A stretch of DNA of 64,000 nucleotides from Streptomyces sp. SDr-06 (lineage in GTDB: Bacteria > Actinomycetota > Actinomycetes > Streptomycetales > Streptomycetaceae), in assembly GCF_003324565.1 (NCBI RefSeq), contig NZ_QOLA01000020.1, positions 1-64,000 of the forward strand. The letters are read 5' to 3'. The notes under the pieces were generated by a model. The model ran no database searches and was not told where the DNA came from. It was given only the letters and a program-made list of their open reading frames with translations. Position 1 is the stretch's first letter; the number at the start of each line of letters is the position of its first letter. A program made the translations under genes and the position numbers. This document shows, piece by piece, positions 50,901 through 59,028 of the stretch.

Positions 50901-52408
50901 CCACCATGCCCTACCTCCTTGACCACTGCTTCTTCCCGCAGCGGCCCGGCTGGCCCGACCCCGCCGACCGGCATCCGGTGGTCCCCGCCACCACCGTCCT
51001 GCACCACCTGATGGCCGCCGCCGAGCGTGCGGTGCCCGGACAGCGCGCGGTCGCGGTGCACGGCCTGCGGCTGGAGAAGTGGGTCAACGCCATCCCGGAG
51101 GTGGAGGTGACCCTCACCGCCCGGCCGCAGGGCTTGGGCCGATGGACGGTCGCGTTCGGGCCGTACGCCCACGCGACCATTGAGCTCGCCCCCGCCTACC
51201 TGGCCCCGTCGCCCGCGCCGCCCCTCGACGCGGCCGACGAACGCGCGCCCGACATCGCGGCGACCCAGCTGTACGAGGACCGGTGGATGTTCCACGGTCC
51301 CGCCTTCCGGGGCGTCACCGCGCTGCGCGGGATCGGGCCCGGCCACGTCCGGGGCACCATCACCACGCCGTCCGCGCCGGGCGCGCTCCTCGACAACGTG
51401 GGCCAACTCCTCGGCTACTGGCTGATGTCGACCCACCCCACCCGGACCGTGATCTTCCCGGTCGCCATCGAGCGTGTCGTCTTCCACGGGCCGCCCCCGC
51501 CCCCCGGCACGCGACTCGACTGCCATGCCGTCATCACGTCGCTCACCGAGGACACCCTTCTCGCGGATGCCCGGCTCACCCAGCCCGACGGGACGGTGTG
51601 GGCGGAACTCTCGGGCTGGCGCGACCGGCGGTTCTCCGGGCTCGACGCGCGCAGGTCCGGCGGCTACCCGGAACACCGCGCTCTCGCCGAGGCGCAGCCC
51701 GGCGGCTGGTGCCTGTTGCGCGACGCGTGGCCCGACCTGGCCTCACGCGACCTGCTGATGCGCATGCAATTGGGCCGGGCCGAACGCGAGGCCTACGAGG
51801 CACACCCGCCGCGCGGACGGCGCCAGTGGCTGCTCGGCCGGATCGCCGCCAAGGACGCGGTCCGGCGATGGCTGTGGGAGCGCGGCGAGGGCGCGGTGTT
51901 CCCGGCCGAGATCGAGATCGTGAACGAGGAGTCGGGGCGGCCCCGGGCGGTGGGGCTGCACGGACGCACCCTCCCACCGCTGGACCTTTCCCTCGCCCAC
52001 CGCGGGGACCTCGCGGTCGCCCTCGTCCGTCCACCGGGGCACAGCCCGTACGCGAACGGCGTCGGCATCGACATCGAAGAAGTCGCCGACCGCACCCCCC
52101 AGACCCACCGCGTCGCCCTCGGCCCCCGCGAACTCGCCCTCCTCGGCAGGCTCGTCGCCGCCGGAGCCGGGGATCGCGAGGCGCTGTGGTTCACCCGGTT
52201 CTGGGCGGCCAAGGAGGCGGCCGCCAAGGCGGAGGGCACCGGGTTCGGCGGGCGGCCGCACGCCTTCGAGGTCACCGCGGCGGCTCCCGATGCCCTCACC
52301 GTCACCGTCGACGGCCGCCGCCACCACGTTCGTTGCACCCTCGTCGACCCCACCCATGTCGTGGCCTGGACCACGTCCGCGACGATCCTCAAGGAGAGCA
52401 CTCAGTGA
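47921..52408 (+). CDS. Iterative PKS partner: KS-AT-DH-PPTase
   Basis: 1495 residues, GTG start one base after the previous stop. KS about 15-475: Cys221 in VDAACASSLIAV, with EAHGTGTPAGD and GSVKSMIGHCMP, so it is a true KS rather than a chain-length factor. AT-like 575-880: Ser648 in AGHSVGEWAAM, PfaB-like. DH about 985-1230: His in PYLLDHCFFPQ and Asp in LLDNVGQLLGYW. C-terminal 4'-phosphopantetheinyl transferase about 1280-1495: GVGIDIEEVAD and FWAAKEAAAKAEGTG, which can arm the ACPs of this system. A fused PPTase is a hallmark of enediyne/PUFA-type synthases. A TTA codon is at 50636 (residue 906). Confidence 0.9.
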   Translation: MAEQTPSPADLRERQIPVAIVGMAVLLPGAKDLEAYWRNLVDGVDAVGEVPEGRWDPVYYQPGARGGVDRIYCRRGGFVDGLAEIDATRHGVMPHSVAGTEPDQLIALSVAARAIADAGGEERLPERGRIGVVLGRGGYLTPGLARLDQRVRTAHQLTRTLGELMPHLGPDQLDRVRAAFTETLGPEHPESAIGLVPNLAASRIANRLDLRGPAYTVDAACASSLIAVDQAVGELAAGRCDMMLAGGVHHCHDITLWSVFTQLRALSPSQRSRPFHAAADGILIGEGTGVVVLKRLADAERDGDRVYAVIRGTGVAGDGRAAGLMNPDPGGQTRAVRQAWRAAGLDPRAPGSLGLLEAHGTGTPAGDAAELATLAEVFGAATGAADPAVIGSVKSMIGHCMPAAGVAGLVKAALAVHHATLLPTLHCDEPHPALARTRFRPAALARPWEGPLRRAAVNAFGFGGINAHVVLEQAPGAVAAPRRAAVREPERVLRLSARTAEGLARLLEADDTAVRARGAATYPQDLSRIPAARLGIVDPTAKRLGLARRAVAQGRPWRGRSDVWFAPYPLLGPAGGGKVAFVFPGLEAEFAPRVDEVAEHYGLRLPGRAYTEATDVARHGLGVLRVGRVLDEALRALGVRPDGVAGHSVGEWAAMIAGGMFAADRADDFFASFDPDSLRVPGLAFAAIGAPAARVSEVLADWPDLVLSHDNSPSQSMVCGPEQPVEEFAAKLRAEHVICQLLPFRSGFHTPMLAPYLGPMKRGVDAAEILPQRVPVWSGTTAAPFPADPDEVRALFVRHLLEPVRFRPLVDALYAAGFRAFVQVGTGRLTSLLDDTLKDRDHLTLAANSPLRGGLAQLLRVETGLWTEGLALTPARPDRPRASAAPIPLDLTAALIPLAPHRLEELREELRVGAEASPQSLSPTGLLSDELTRSHPAAAELDALMRETVDSVTAVLEGVRAPKAAAVPAGAAPAEPDRAAPRAEHGGRLHVSTATMPYLLDHCFFPQRPGWPDPADRHPVVPATTVLHHLMAAAERAVPGQRAVAVHGLRLEKWVNAIPEVEVTLTARPQGLGRWTVAFGPYAHATIELAPAYLAPSPAPPLDAADERAPDIAATQLYEDRWMFHGPAFRGVTALRGIGPGHVRGTITTPSAPGALLDNVGQLLGYWLMSTHPTRTVIFPVAIERVVFHGPPPPPGTRLDCHAVITSLTEDTLLADARLTQPDGTVWAELSGWRDRRFSGLDARRSGGYPEHRALAEAQPGGWCLLRDAWPDLASRDLLMRMQLGRAEREAYEAHPPRGRRQWLLGRIAAKDAVRRWLWERGEGAVFPAEIEIVNEESGRPRAVGLHGRTLPPLDLSLAHRGDLAVALVRPPGHSPYANGVGIDIEEVADRTPQTHRVALGPRELALLGRLVAAGAGDREALWFTRFWAAKEAAAKAEGTGFGGRPHAFEVTAAAPDALTVTVDGRRHHVRCTLVDPTHVVAWTTSATILKESTQ

Positions 52409-52758
52409 CCACCAGCGAACGGCCCTCCGGCCCCGCCCCTCTTCCGCCACCGGACGGGGAGAGGGTCCTGGCCGAGATCGCCGGGCTGATCGTGGAGGTG
52501 CTCGGGGACTACGCCCCCGACCCGGCCGACATCCGCCCCGAGACCCTGTTCGGCGACGACCTGGAACTGGAGAGCATCGACCTGGTCGTGCTGTCCGGCC
52601 ACCTGCAGAAGCGGTACGGAGACCAGGTCAACTTCGCCGAGTTCGTGGCCTCTCTGGAGATCGACGAGGTCATCGGGCTGTCCGTCGGACGGCTCGTCGA
52701 CCATGTGCTGCACCGGCTCGGCGCCGCCCCGCAACCGGGAGCGGCCCCATGGTCATGA
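52405..52758 (+). CDS. Free-standing acyl carrier protein
   Basis: 117 residues, GTGA overlap with the PKS gene. The carrier helix has DDLELESIDLVVLSGHLQKRYG, whose Ser in LESID is the phosphopantetheine site. It resembles carriers used with LuxE/acyl-transfer partners more than the PKS-embedded ACP (LSIDSIKR). It ends in a Pro/Ala tail. It may accept the finished chain for release, reduction or transfer to the peptide. Confidence 0.85.
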   Translation: MTTSERPSGPAPLPPPDGERVLAEIAGLIVEVLGDYAPDPADIRPETLFGDDLELESIDLVVLSGHLQKRYGDQVNFAEFVASLEIDEVIGLSVGRLVDHVLHRLGAAPQPGAAPWS

Positions 52759-53606
52759 TCCGCGCGAACGGCATCGGACTGCACGTCCAGCGGCTGCGCC
52801 CGCCCCGTCAACGGCCCTGTGCGACCGCGGTGTTCGTCCACGGCGCCTTCATCGACAGCCTCGCCAGCTACTACTTCACTCTCGGCCCCCGGTTCGCGGA
52901 GGCCGGGTTCGACGCCGTCATGTACGACCTGCGCGGACACGGCCGCAGCGAACGCCCGCCCAGCGGGTACGCCCTGGAGCACTTCACCGCCGATCTCGAC
53001 GCGCTGCTCGACGAACTGGGCATCACCCACCCCGTCCACCTCGTCGGCAACTCCTTCGGCGGCACGGTCGCCCTCGACTTCGTCGTGCACCGGCCCGAAC
53101 GCGTCGCCACCGTCACCGTGGTCGAGTCGGGTCCCGCCAGCCGGGCCTGGTCGCACACTATGACGTCCGCCCTGCGTCACGCCGGCGGCATGGGGGACGA
53201 CGAGGCGCTGGTGTGGTTCACCGAGCAGTACGGGACGCTCTCCTCGACCCGCACCGGAGACGCCCGCCACGACGCGCACATCCGCAGGCTCGGCCGGGCC
53301 GCCGCCCGGCTCGTACGCTCCACCACCATCGCCGAGGACATGCCCACCGGGCGGGTGCTCACCGACGAACAGCTCGGCGGAGTCCGCTGCCCGGTGCTCC
53401 TGGTCAACGGGCAGGAGGGCCTGGTGGCCGCGGAATCCGCCCGGCTGCGGTCACTGCTGCCGCACTGCTCGGTCGCCGTGGTGCCCGGGCAGAAGCACTC
53501 GGTCCTGGTCGAAGCCTCCGACGAGGTGGGGCGGCTCGCCCTGGACTGGATACGCGAGCACGCCGCGACCGCGCCTGAGCCCAGCGGTCCGAGGCCGGTC
53601 CGGTGA
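52749..53606 (+). CDS. Alpha/beta hydrolase (thioesterase candidate)
   Basis: 285 residues. Canonical fold: VFVHGAFIDS oxyanion segment, YDLRGHGRSERP, nucleophile Ser in LVGNSFGGTVAL (GxSxG), acid in a late strand (VLLVNGQEG), and His in PGQKHSVLVEA. There is no signal peptide. ATG 52749 overlaps the ACP gene by ten bases; ATG 52755 would give a 4-base overlap. Next to a carrier protein it is a natural candidate to release or hydrolyse the polyketide chain. Confidence 0.85.
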   Translation: MVMIRANGIGLHVQRLRPPRQRPCATAVFVHGAFIDSLASYYFTLGPRFAEAGFDAVMYDLRGHGRSERPPSGYALEHFTADLDALLDELGITHPVHLVGNSFGGTVALDFVVHRPERVATVTVVESGPASRAWSHTMTSALRHAGGMGDDEALVWFTEQYGTLSSTRTGDARHDAHIRRLGRAAARLVRSTTIAEDMPTGRVLTDEQLGGVRCPVLLVNGQEGLVAAESARLRSLLPHCSVAVVPGQKHSVLVEASDEVGRLALDWIREHAATAPEPSGPRPVR

Positions 53607-54799
53607 GCCGCTTCCTGTTCGTCGTGCCGCCGCTGACCGGCCACATCAACCCGGCGGCCGCCGTCGCCGCCGAACTGACCGCGCGCGGCCACGAGGTGGC
53701 CTGGGCGGGACGGCCCGGGATCATCGAGCGGCTGGTGGGGGAGCGGCCCCGGGTCTACGTGTGCGCCGGGCCCGACCACCTCGCGGGACGGCCGCCCCAC
53801 CTGCGCGGCCTCGCGGCCCTGAAATTCCTGTGGGCCGACTTCCTCGGACCGCTCGCCGAGGCGATGGCGCCCGGCGTGGCGGCGGCGATCACCGCCTTCG
53901 GGCCGGACGTGGTGGTGGCCGACCAGCAGACCGTGGCGGGCGCCCTGGTGGCGGAGCGGCTCGGCGTGCCGTTCGCGACCTCCTCGACCACGTCGGCCGA
54001 ACTCACCGAGAGCATGGCCGCCATGCCGGGGGTGCGCGGCTGGCTCATCGGACTGCTGCGGGAGCTGCGGGAGCGCATCGGCGATCCGGCCGCCACCCAC
54101 GACCCGCGTTTCTCACCGGCGCTCACCCTCGCCTTCACCACCCCCGAGCTGACCGGCCCGTACACCGCACCGGAGACGGAGCTGCGCTTCGTCGGACCGG
54201 CACTGGCCGCCCGGCGTTCCGCCGCCGGGGACTTCCCCTGGCGGTGGCTGGACCTGGCGCCGGGGACGCCGTCGGTCCTGGTCACGCTGGGTACGGCCAA
54301 CATCGACGCGGGCGGCCGCTTCCTCGCCGAGACCGTCGCGGCGGTCCGCTCGCGCGCCGGACGGCTGCGGGCGGTGGTGTGCGACCCCGGCGGACTGCTC
54401 GGGTCGCAGCCCCCGGGGCCCGATGTGCTGGTCAGGGCCGAGCTGCCGCAGGTCGCCGTCCTGGAGCGGATGACGGCGGTCGTCTGCCACGCGGGACACA
54501 ACACCGTCACCGAGGCGCTGTGGCACGGCGTGCCCCTGGTGGTCGCCCCGATCAGGGACGACCAGCCGGTCGTGGCGGCCCAAGTGGTGGGCGCCGGGGC
54601 CGGGTTGAGGGTGAAGTTCGCGCGGGCCGGCCGCGAGCAGATCGGCGCGGCTCTGGACACGGTGGTGACCGAGCCGGGTTACCGGGACGCCGCCCGCCGC
54701 GTCCGGGACGCCTTCCGTGCCGCCGGCGGCGAGGCGGTCGCCGCCACACATCTGGAAAAGCTGGCCGCCGCCGCGCCCCTCCCCGGGCGCCCGCGATGA
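53603..54799 (+). CDS. GT1/MGT-family glycosyltransferase
   Basis: 398 residues with the GT-B fold. The N-terminal half begins FLFVVPPLTGHINPAAAVAAELTARGHEVAW, and the C-terminal nucleotide-sugar motif is VCHAGHNTVTEALWHGVPLVVAPIRDDQP. This is the macrolide/flavonoid-glycosyltransferase type that uses UDP- or dTDP-sugars. It is coupled to the hydrolase by GTGA. No sugar-nucleotide biosynthesis genes are present in the window, so the donor would be a common cellular sugar. The acceptor is probably the polyketide or hybrid product. Confidence 0.9.
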   Translation: MSRFLFVVPPLTGHINPAAAVAAELTARGHEVAWAGRPGIIERLVGERPRVYVCAGPDHLAGRPPHLRGLAALKFLWADFLGPLAEAMAPGVAAAITAFGPDVVVADQQTVAGALVAERLGVPFATSSTTSAELTESMAAMPGVRGWLIGLLRELRERIGDPAATHDPRFSPALTLAFTTPELTGPYTAPETELRFVGPALAARRSAAGDFPWRWLDLAPGTPSVLVTLGTANIDAGGRFLAETVAAVRSRAGRLRAVVCDPGGLLGSQPPGPDVLVRAELPQVAVLERMTAVVCHAGHNTVTEALWHGVPLVVAPIRDDQPVVAAQVVGAGAGLRVKFARAGREQIGAALDTVVTEPGYRDAARRVRDAFRAAGGEAVAATHLEKLAAAAPLPGRPR

Positions 54800-54844
54800 C
54801 GCCCCCGCCCCGCCCCGACCGAGCCCCCACAGAGAGGCACGCAC

Positions 54845-55903
54845 ATGCCCGACAGTGAACGGATCGCCCAGCTCCGGCCCTCGTACCGGGCCGAACTGGC
54901 CCGCGGCACGGGCCGTTTCTTCCTGCCGGCCCGCACCGACTGCCCCTGGTGCGGGGGCACCCGGCTGCGCGGCAAGTTCCGCACCACGGACCTCATCCAG
55001 GGCAAGCCGGGCGAGTTCGTCCTCGACCAGTGCCGCGACTGCGGCCACATCTTCCAGAACCCGAGGCTGAGCCAGCAGGGCCTGGACTTCTACTACCGGG
55101 ACTTCTACGACGGGCTCGGCGCCGAGACGACCGCCAAGATGTTCGAGGGCAACGGCAGCAAGAAGCGGTTCCGCCGCAGCGCCCGGGCCCTGCGGCGCGT
55201 CGCCCTGCCCCGCCGCTGGCTGGACGTCGGCACCTCACTGGGCCACTTCTGCGCCACCGCCAAGGAGGTGCTGCCCGACACCGACTTCGACGGGCTCGAC
55301 ATGAGCGAGGGAGTCGAGCGAGCCGCCAAGGAGGGCCGCGTCCAGGAAGCCCACCGGGGGCTGTTCGTGGACCTCGCCGACGACATGGCGGGCCGATACG
55401 ACGCGGTCAGCATGTTCCACTACCTGGAGCACACGCTCGACCCGCACCGCGAACTCGCCGCCGCCCACACGGCGTTGAAGCCCGGCGGCCACCTCCTGAT
55501 AGAGGTGCCCGACCCCGAGTCGCTGTCGGGACGGCTGCTCGGCCGGCTCTGGCTGCCCTGGTTCCAGCCCCAGCACCTGAACATGGTCCCGATGGGCAAT
55601 CTGTGCCGACGGCTGCGCGAGCTCGGCTTCACCATCGAGGTGGCCGAGCGCCGCGACGCCCACATCCCGGCCGACCTGGTGTGCGCCACCTGGTTCCTGT
55701 TCGACCGGCTGCTGCCGCGCGACGACGCACCCTGGTGGCCCCGTCGCCCGGGCCGCGCCGCCCGCGCCCTTCGCCTCGCGCTGGTGTGGGCGGCGCTGCC
55801 GGTGCTGATCGCGGTGTACGTCCTCGACCAGCTGATCAGCCCGCTGGCGCGGCGGACCCGCTTCTCCAACGCCTACCGGGTGATCGCCCGCCGCGACGGG
55901 TGA
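54845..55903 (+). CDS. SAM-dependent methyltransferase with N-terminal zinc knuckle
   Basis: 352 residues. Residues about 25-65 have CPWCGG and CRDCGH, a rubredoxin-like zinc site, then YYRDFYDGLG. The methyltransferase fold follows with WLDVGTSLGHFCATAKE (SAM motif I), GLDMSEGVERAAK and VSMFHYLEHTLDPHRELAAAHTALKPGGHLLIEVPDP. The C-terminal part holds a hydrophobic stretch (LVWAALPVLIAVYVLDQLI), so it may associate with the membrane. This layout matches Methyltransf_23 sugar/lipid tailoring enzymes. Last gene of the PKS operon, 45 bp after the glycosyltransferase; sugar O-methylation is one possibility. Confidence 0.85.
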   Translation: MPDSERIAQLRPSYRAELARGTGRFFLPARTDCPWCGGTRLRGKFRTTDLIQGKPGEFVLDQCRDCGHIFQNPRLSQQGLDFYYRDFYDGLGAETTAKMFEGNGSKKRFRRSARALRRVALPRRWLDVGTSLGHFCATAKEVLPDTDFDGLDMSEGVERAAKEGRVQEAHRGLFVDLADDMAGRYDAVSMFHYLEHTLDPHRELAAAHTALKPGGHLLIEVPDPESLSGRLLGRLWLPWFQPQHLNMVPMGNLCRRLRELGFTIEVAERRDAHIPADLVCATWFLFDRLLPRDDAPWWPRRPGRAARALRLALVWAALPVLIAVYVLDQLISPLARRTRFSNAYRVIARRDG

Positions 55904-55954
55904 GCGTCGAAGCCGCAGGCCCGCCCTGTCCCGTCGAGGGCGTCAGCGGGCGCG

Positions 55955-56656
55955 CTAGCCACGCAACCGCGGCAGCAGCTGCTTGAACGCGTCCGACGGG
56001 AAGAAGCGCAACTCGCCGTCCTTGAACGAGGCGTTGAGCGGGTCCAGCCGGCCGCCGTCCAGCCAGAACACATCCTGACTCAGCACAGCTCCTTGCTCCG
56101 CCAGGCCCCGGACCGCGGAGACCAGGGGATCGAGCAGGCCCAGGGCGTCGCCGCCGAGGATCGGCACGGCGTAGAAGCGGTTGTTGCTCGGCATCGCGAC
56201 GAGCGCGCCGTGCGGCAGCTTCTGTCCCAGCACCTCCTCCAGGCGCAGGACGTGTGCCGCACCCGGCAGGCCGTCCTGGCCGGTCACGACATACAGGGAG
56301 GGCCCGCCGCTCTGGCCCGCCACGTCCTCGATCGCCAGGCGGTCGCGTTTCATGTTGCCCAGCGCGCGGACGAGCAGATCGGGGGGCGTGGTGTTCCAGC
56401 GCGGTGTGAAGTGGGCGGGAATGGCGGCGGCGGAGGTGCCGGGCGCCCCCATCGCCACCAGGAGCGCGGCCAGGCCCCCGCCGAGCTGAGCGGTGACCGA
56501 GTCCGAGCCGAGATCGGCGACCGGGGTGACCACCAGCCGGAGCCGGGAGTCCAGCTCCTGTATGGGGATGTCGGCGAGCTTGCTGCACGGATGGTGATCG
56601 GGGCAGCTCGCACCGGAGACCGTGCTGTGCCGCTTCCCTCGCCCGAACAGTGCCAT
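55955..56656 (-). CDS. Hypothetical protein, DUF1444-like
   Basis: 233 residues starting MALFGRGKRHSTVSGASCPDHHPC. It has alternating strands and helices, with VADLGSDSVTAQL, RALGNMKRDRLAIEDV, GALVAMPSNNRFYAVPI and SQDVFWLDGGRLDPL. The LVA(M/I)PxxxxFYAVPI segment resembles YtpQ/DUF1444 proteins. No catalytic motif or signal peptide. It faces the PKS operon convergently and is probably outside the cluster. Confidence 0.65.
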   Translation of the reverse strand: MALFGRGKRHSTVSGASCPDHHPCSKLADIPIQELDSRLRLVVTPVADLGSDSVTAQLGGGLAALLVAMGAPGTSAAAIPAHFTPRWNTTPPDLLVRALGNMKRDRLAIEDVAGQSGGPSLYVVTGQDGLPGAAHVLRLEEVLGQKLPHGALVAMPSNNRFYAVPILGGDALGLLDPLVSAVRGLAEQGAVLSQDVFWLDGGRLDPLNASFKDGELRFFPSDAFKQLLPRLRG

Positions 56657-56887
56657 TGCTCTCCCCTGTCGTCGACAACACCATGCGTCTCCTGGATGAC
56701 GCAGGCGTCCCTGTCGGTGGTTCCGCCCAGGGGCAGGCACCGACCCGAACTCCTTGTCACCGCCGTGAGTTGGGGTCGGCCTCGGCGGACGGCCCCCGTA
56801 CGACCTCCGAAAGTCATCGGGCGCAGGTGTGACCGGAGGACCCATGGTGCGCAGGGCGCACGCTCCGTCGCGGCTCCGGGCAACGGG

Positions 56888-58324
56888 TCAGGAGGTGTCC
56901 AGGGGGAGGCGGGCCAGGAGGTGGGCTCCCGGTCCGGCGTCCTCGACGTGGAGGGAGCCGCCCAGTTGGGTGGCGATGTCGCGGGCGATGGCCAGGCCGA
57001 GGCCGGAGCCGCCCTGGTCGCGGCTGCGGGCGTCGTCGAGCCGTGTGAAGCGCTCGAAGACCCGCTCTCGGTCGGCGGGCGGGATGCCGGGGCCGTCGTC
57101 GCCGACTTCCAGCACCGCGGTGCCCCGGGCCTTGTCCACGCGCAGGGAGAGCAGGACGCGGTGATCGGCGTGCCGTTGTGCGTTGTCGAGCAGGTTGGTG
57201 ACGAGCCGAGCCAGCCGCAGCGCGCTGCCGCGCACGGTGACGTGCGGTGCGATGTCGGTGTCCACGGGGACCCGGTCCAGCTTGCGTGTACGGGCCGCTT
57301 CCCGGACGACGTCCGTGAGGTCGACCGCGTCGGAAGGGGGCGCCTGCTCGGTGTCGAGCCGGGCGAGCAGCAACAGGTCGGAGGCCAGGTCCTGGAGTCG
57401 TACGGTGTCCTCCAGGGCCCCGCTGACGAGCTCGCCCCACAGGGCGGGGTCTGGATGTGCCTGGGCCACCTCGAGTTGCGTACGGAGCACGGTGATCGGG
57501 CTGCGCAGTTCGTGCGAGGCGTCGGCGATGAACTGGCGCTGGCGGACCACGGACGCTTCGAGACGGTCCAGGGTGGTGTTCATCGTGGCGGCGAGCCGGG
57601 CGATCTCGTCCTGACTCGGTGGCACGGGTACCCGGCGGCGCAGATCGCGGTCGCTGATCTCGGCGACCTCGGCGCGGATCGCCTCGACGGGGCGCAGGGC
57701 CCAGCCCGTGACCCGCCAGGTGACCAGGGCGACGGTGAGGACGAGCAGCGGCACGGCGAAGATGAGCGAGGCCCGGATGAACTCGTCCGCCGCGTCGGCC
57801 TCCCGCAGCGATGTTCCCGCGTAGACGGTGACGAGGCCCTTGCTGGTGGCGGTGGTGACCTGGACGACGCGCTGGCGGTGCTCCTCGCGCACCGGCCTGC
57901 CGTTCCAGGTGCCTCGTACGGTGCCCGGTGCGCTGGGGCGCGCGGTGGACAGCGCGGGGCGGCCGGCCAGGTTGGGGCTGGCCGCGAGCACCCGCCCGCT
58001 GGCGTCGACGACCTGGAGGAAATCGGTGCCGCGGTCGGGTGTCAGCACGGCGTCGAGGCGGCCTGCGGCCGCGAGTCCGGCGGTGACGACGGCTTGTCGT
58101 TCGGCGGCGTTCTGGGCGTTGCGCAGCAGGTTGTTCTCAAGCAGCCCGAGCAGCCCGAAGGAGGCGACGCCGAGCGCCAGCGCGACGACCACGGAGGCGC
58201 CCAGCGTGGCGCGGGCCCGCACGGACCGGGGCCGCAGCCGCCGGGCGAGACGGCGCGGCATGGCGATGACCCGGTGAACCACGGTGCCGGGCGCGATGTC
58301 TGGGCGTCCGTCCCGCTCAGCCAC
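56888..58324 (-). CDS. Sensor histidine kinase (HAMP-HisKA-HATPase)
   Basis: 478 residues. Two transmembrane helices (about 40-62 and 185-205) bracket an extracytoplasmic sensor domain. HAMP (about 205-260), then HisKA with phospho-acceptor His271 in FIADASHELRSPITVLR, and HATPase_c with LVTNLLDNAQRHAD (N), VGDDGPGIPPADRERVFERF and GGSGLGLAIARDI. GTG 58324 overlaps the regulator stop by eight bases and makes a 20-residue cytosolic N-tail; a start at the ATG near 58261 is possible. Pairs with the OmpR-type regulator upstream in the same operon. Confidence 0.9.
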   Translation of the reverse strand: MAERDGRPDIAPGTVVHRVIAMPRRLARRLRPRSVRARATLGASVVVALALGVASFGLLGLLENNLLRNAQNAAERQAVVTAGLAAAGRLDAVLTPDRGTDFLQVVDASGRVLAASPNLAGRPALSTARPSAPGTVRGTWNGRPVREEHRQRVVQVTTATSKGLVTVYAGTSLREADAADEFIRASLIFAVPLLVLTVALVTWRVTGWALRPVEAIRAEVAEISDRDLRRRVPVPPSQDEIARLAATMNTTLDRLEASVVRQRQFIADASHELRSPITVLRTQLEVAQAHPDPALWGELVSGALEDTVRLQDLASDLLLLARLDTEQAPPSDAVDLTDVVREAARTRKLDRVPVDTDIAPHVTVRGSALRLARLVTNLLDNAQRHADHRVLLSLRVDKARGTAVLEVGDDGPGIPPADRERVFERFTRLDDARSRDQGGSGLGLAIARDIATQLGGSLHVEDAGPGAHLLARLPLDTS

Positions 58325-58994
58325 CGTCGGCCGCCAGCCGGTAGCCCGCGCCGCGCACGGTCTCCACCGCGGCCCGCCCGAACGGGGCGTCGATCTTGCG
58401 GCGCAGCGCGCTGACGTGGACCTCGACGACGTTGAGGTCGCCCTCGTAGGCGGCGTCCCACACCTGTTCGAGGATCTCCCGCTTGGGCACGACCTCACCG
58501 GCGCGCCGGGCCAGATGGACGAGCACGGCGAACTCGCGCGACGTCAGCCGGGCCTCGGTCCCGCCGCGGGTGCAGCGCTGTTTGGCCGGGTCGATCACCA
58601 GGTCGCCGAACTCCATGATCTGGGGGCTGCGTCGGCCCGTGCGCCGGACGAGCGCGCGCAGCCGGGCCACGAGGACGACGTACGAGAACGGCTTCGACAG
58701 GAAGTCGTCGGCTCCGGTGTCGAGGGCCTCGGCCTCGTCGTACTCGCCGTCCTTCGCGGTCAGCATCAAGATGCCCGACTCGCAGCCCGCGGCGCGCAGC
58801 CGGGCGCAGACGCGGTAGCCGTTGATCCCGGGCAGCATGATGTCGAGCACGATGACGTCGTAGTCGTGCTCACCCGCAAGCCACAGGCCCTGCGGCCCGT
58901 CGTGGGCGACGTCCACCGAGAAGCCCTCGGCCTGGAGCCCTCGTTGCAGGGCCGCGGCCAGCCGCCGCTCGTCCTCGACCACCAGTACGCGCAT
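58317..58994 (-). CDS. OmpR/PhoB-family response regulator
   Basis: 225 residues. Receiver domain with acidic pocket in LVVEDERR, Asp51 in VIVLDIMLPGINGYRV and Lys in DFLSKPFSY. C-terminal winged helix (about 130-222): LTSREFAVLVHLARRAGEVVPKREILEQVW and VHVSALRRKID. Phosphorylated by the co-encoded kinase. Four CTTCAG/CTGAAG half-sites with 10-11 bp periodicity lie directly upstream (59029-59065), which is the expected type of binding site. Confidence 0.92.
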   Translation of the reverse strand: MRVLVVEDERRLAAALQRGLQAEGFSVDVAHDGPQGLWLAGEHDYDVIVLDIMLPGINGYRVCARLRAAGCESGILMLTAKDGEYDEAEALDTGADDFLSKPFSYVVLVARLRALVRRTGRRSPQIMEFGDLVIDPAKQRCTRGGTEARLTSREFAVLVHLARRAGEVVPKREILEQVWDAAYEGDLNVVEVHVSALRRKIDAPFGRAAVETVRGAGYRLAADGG

Positions 58995-59028
58995 GGGGTC
59001 AAGGTTCTCAGGTCGCGCCGTCGGCTTG

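Noticed and set aside
41077..52408. Enediyne biosynthetic cluster
   Set aside because: Fused PPTase and KS-AT-ACP-KR/DH resemble enediyne PKS, but the DH and PPTase are on a second chain with its own KS and AT, an NPD enoyl reductase is fused, and no enediyne accessory genes are seen.
25974..55903. Class III lipolanthine (avionin) cluster
   Set aside because: No LanKC or HFCD decarboxylase was found; the modification enzymes are class I LanB and LanC.
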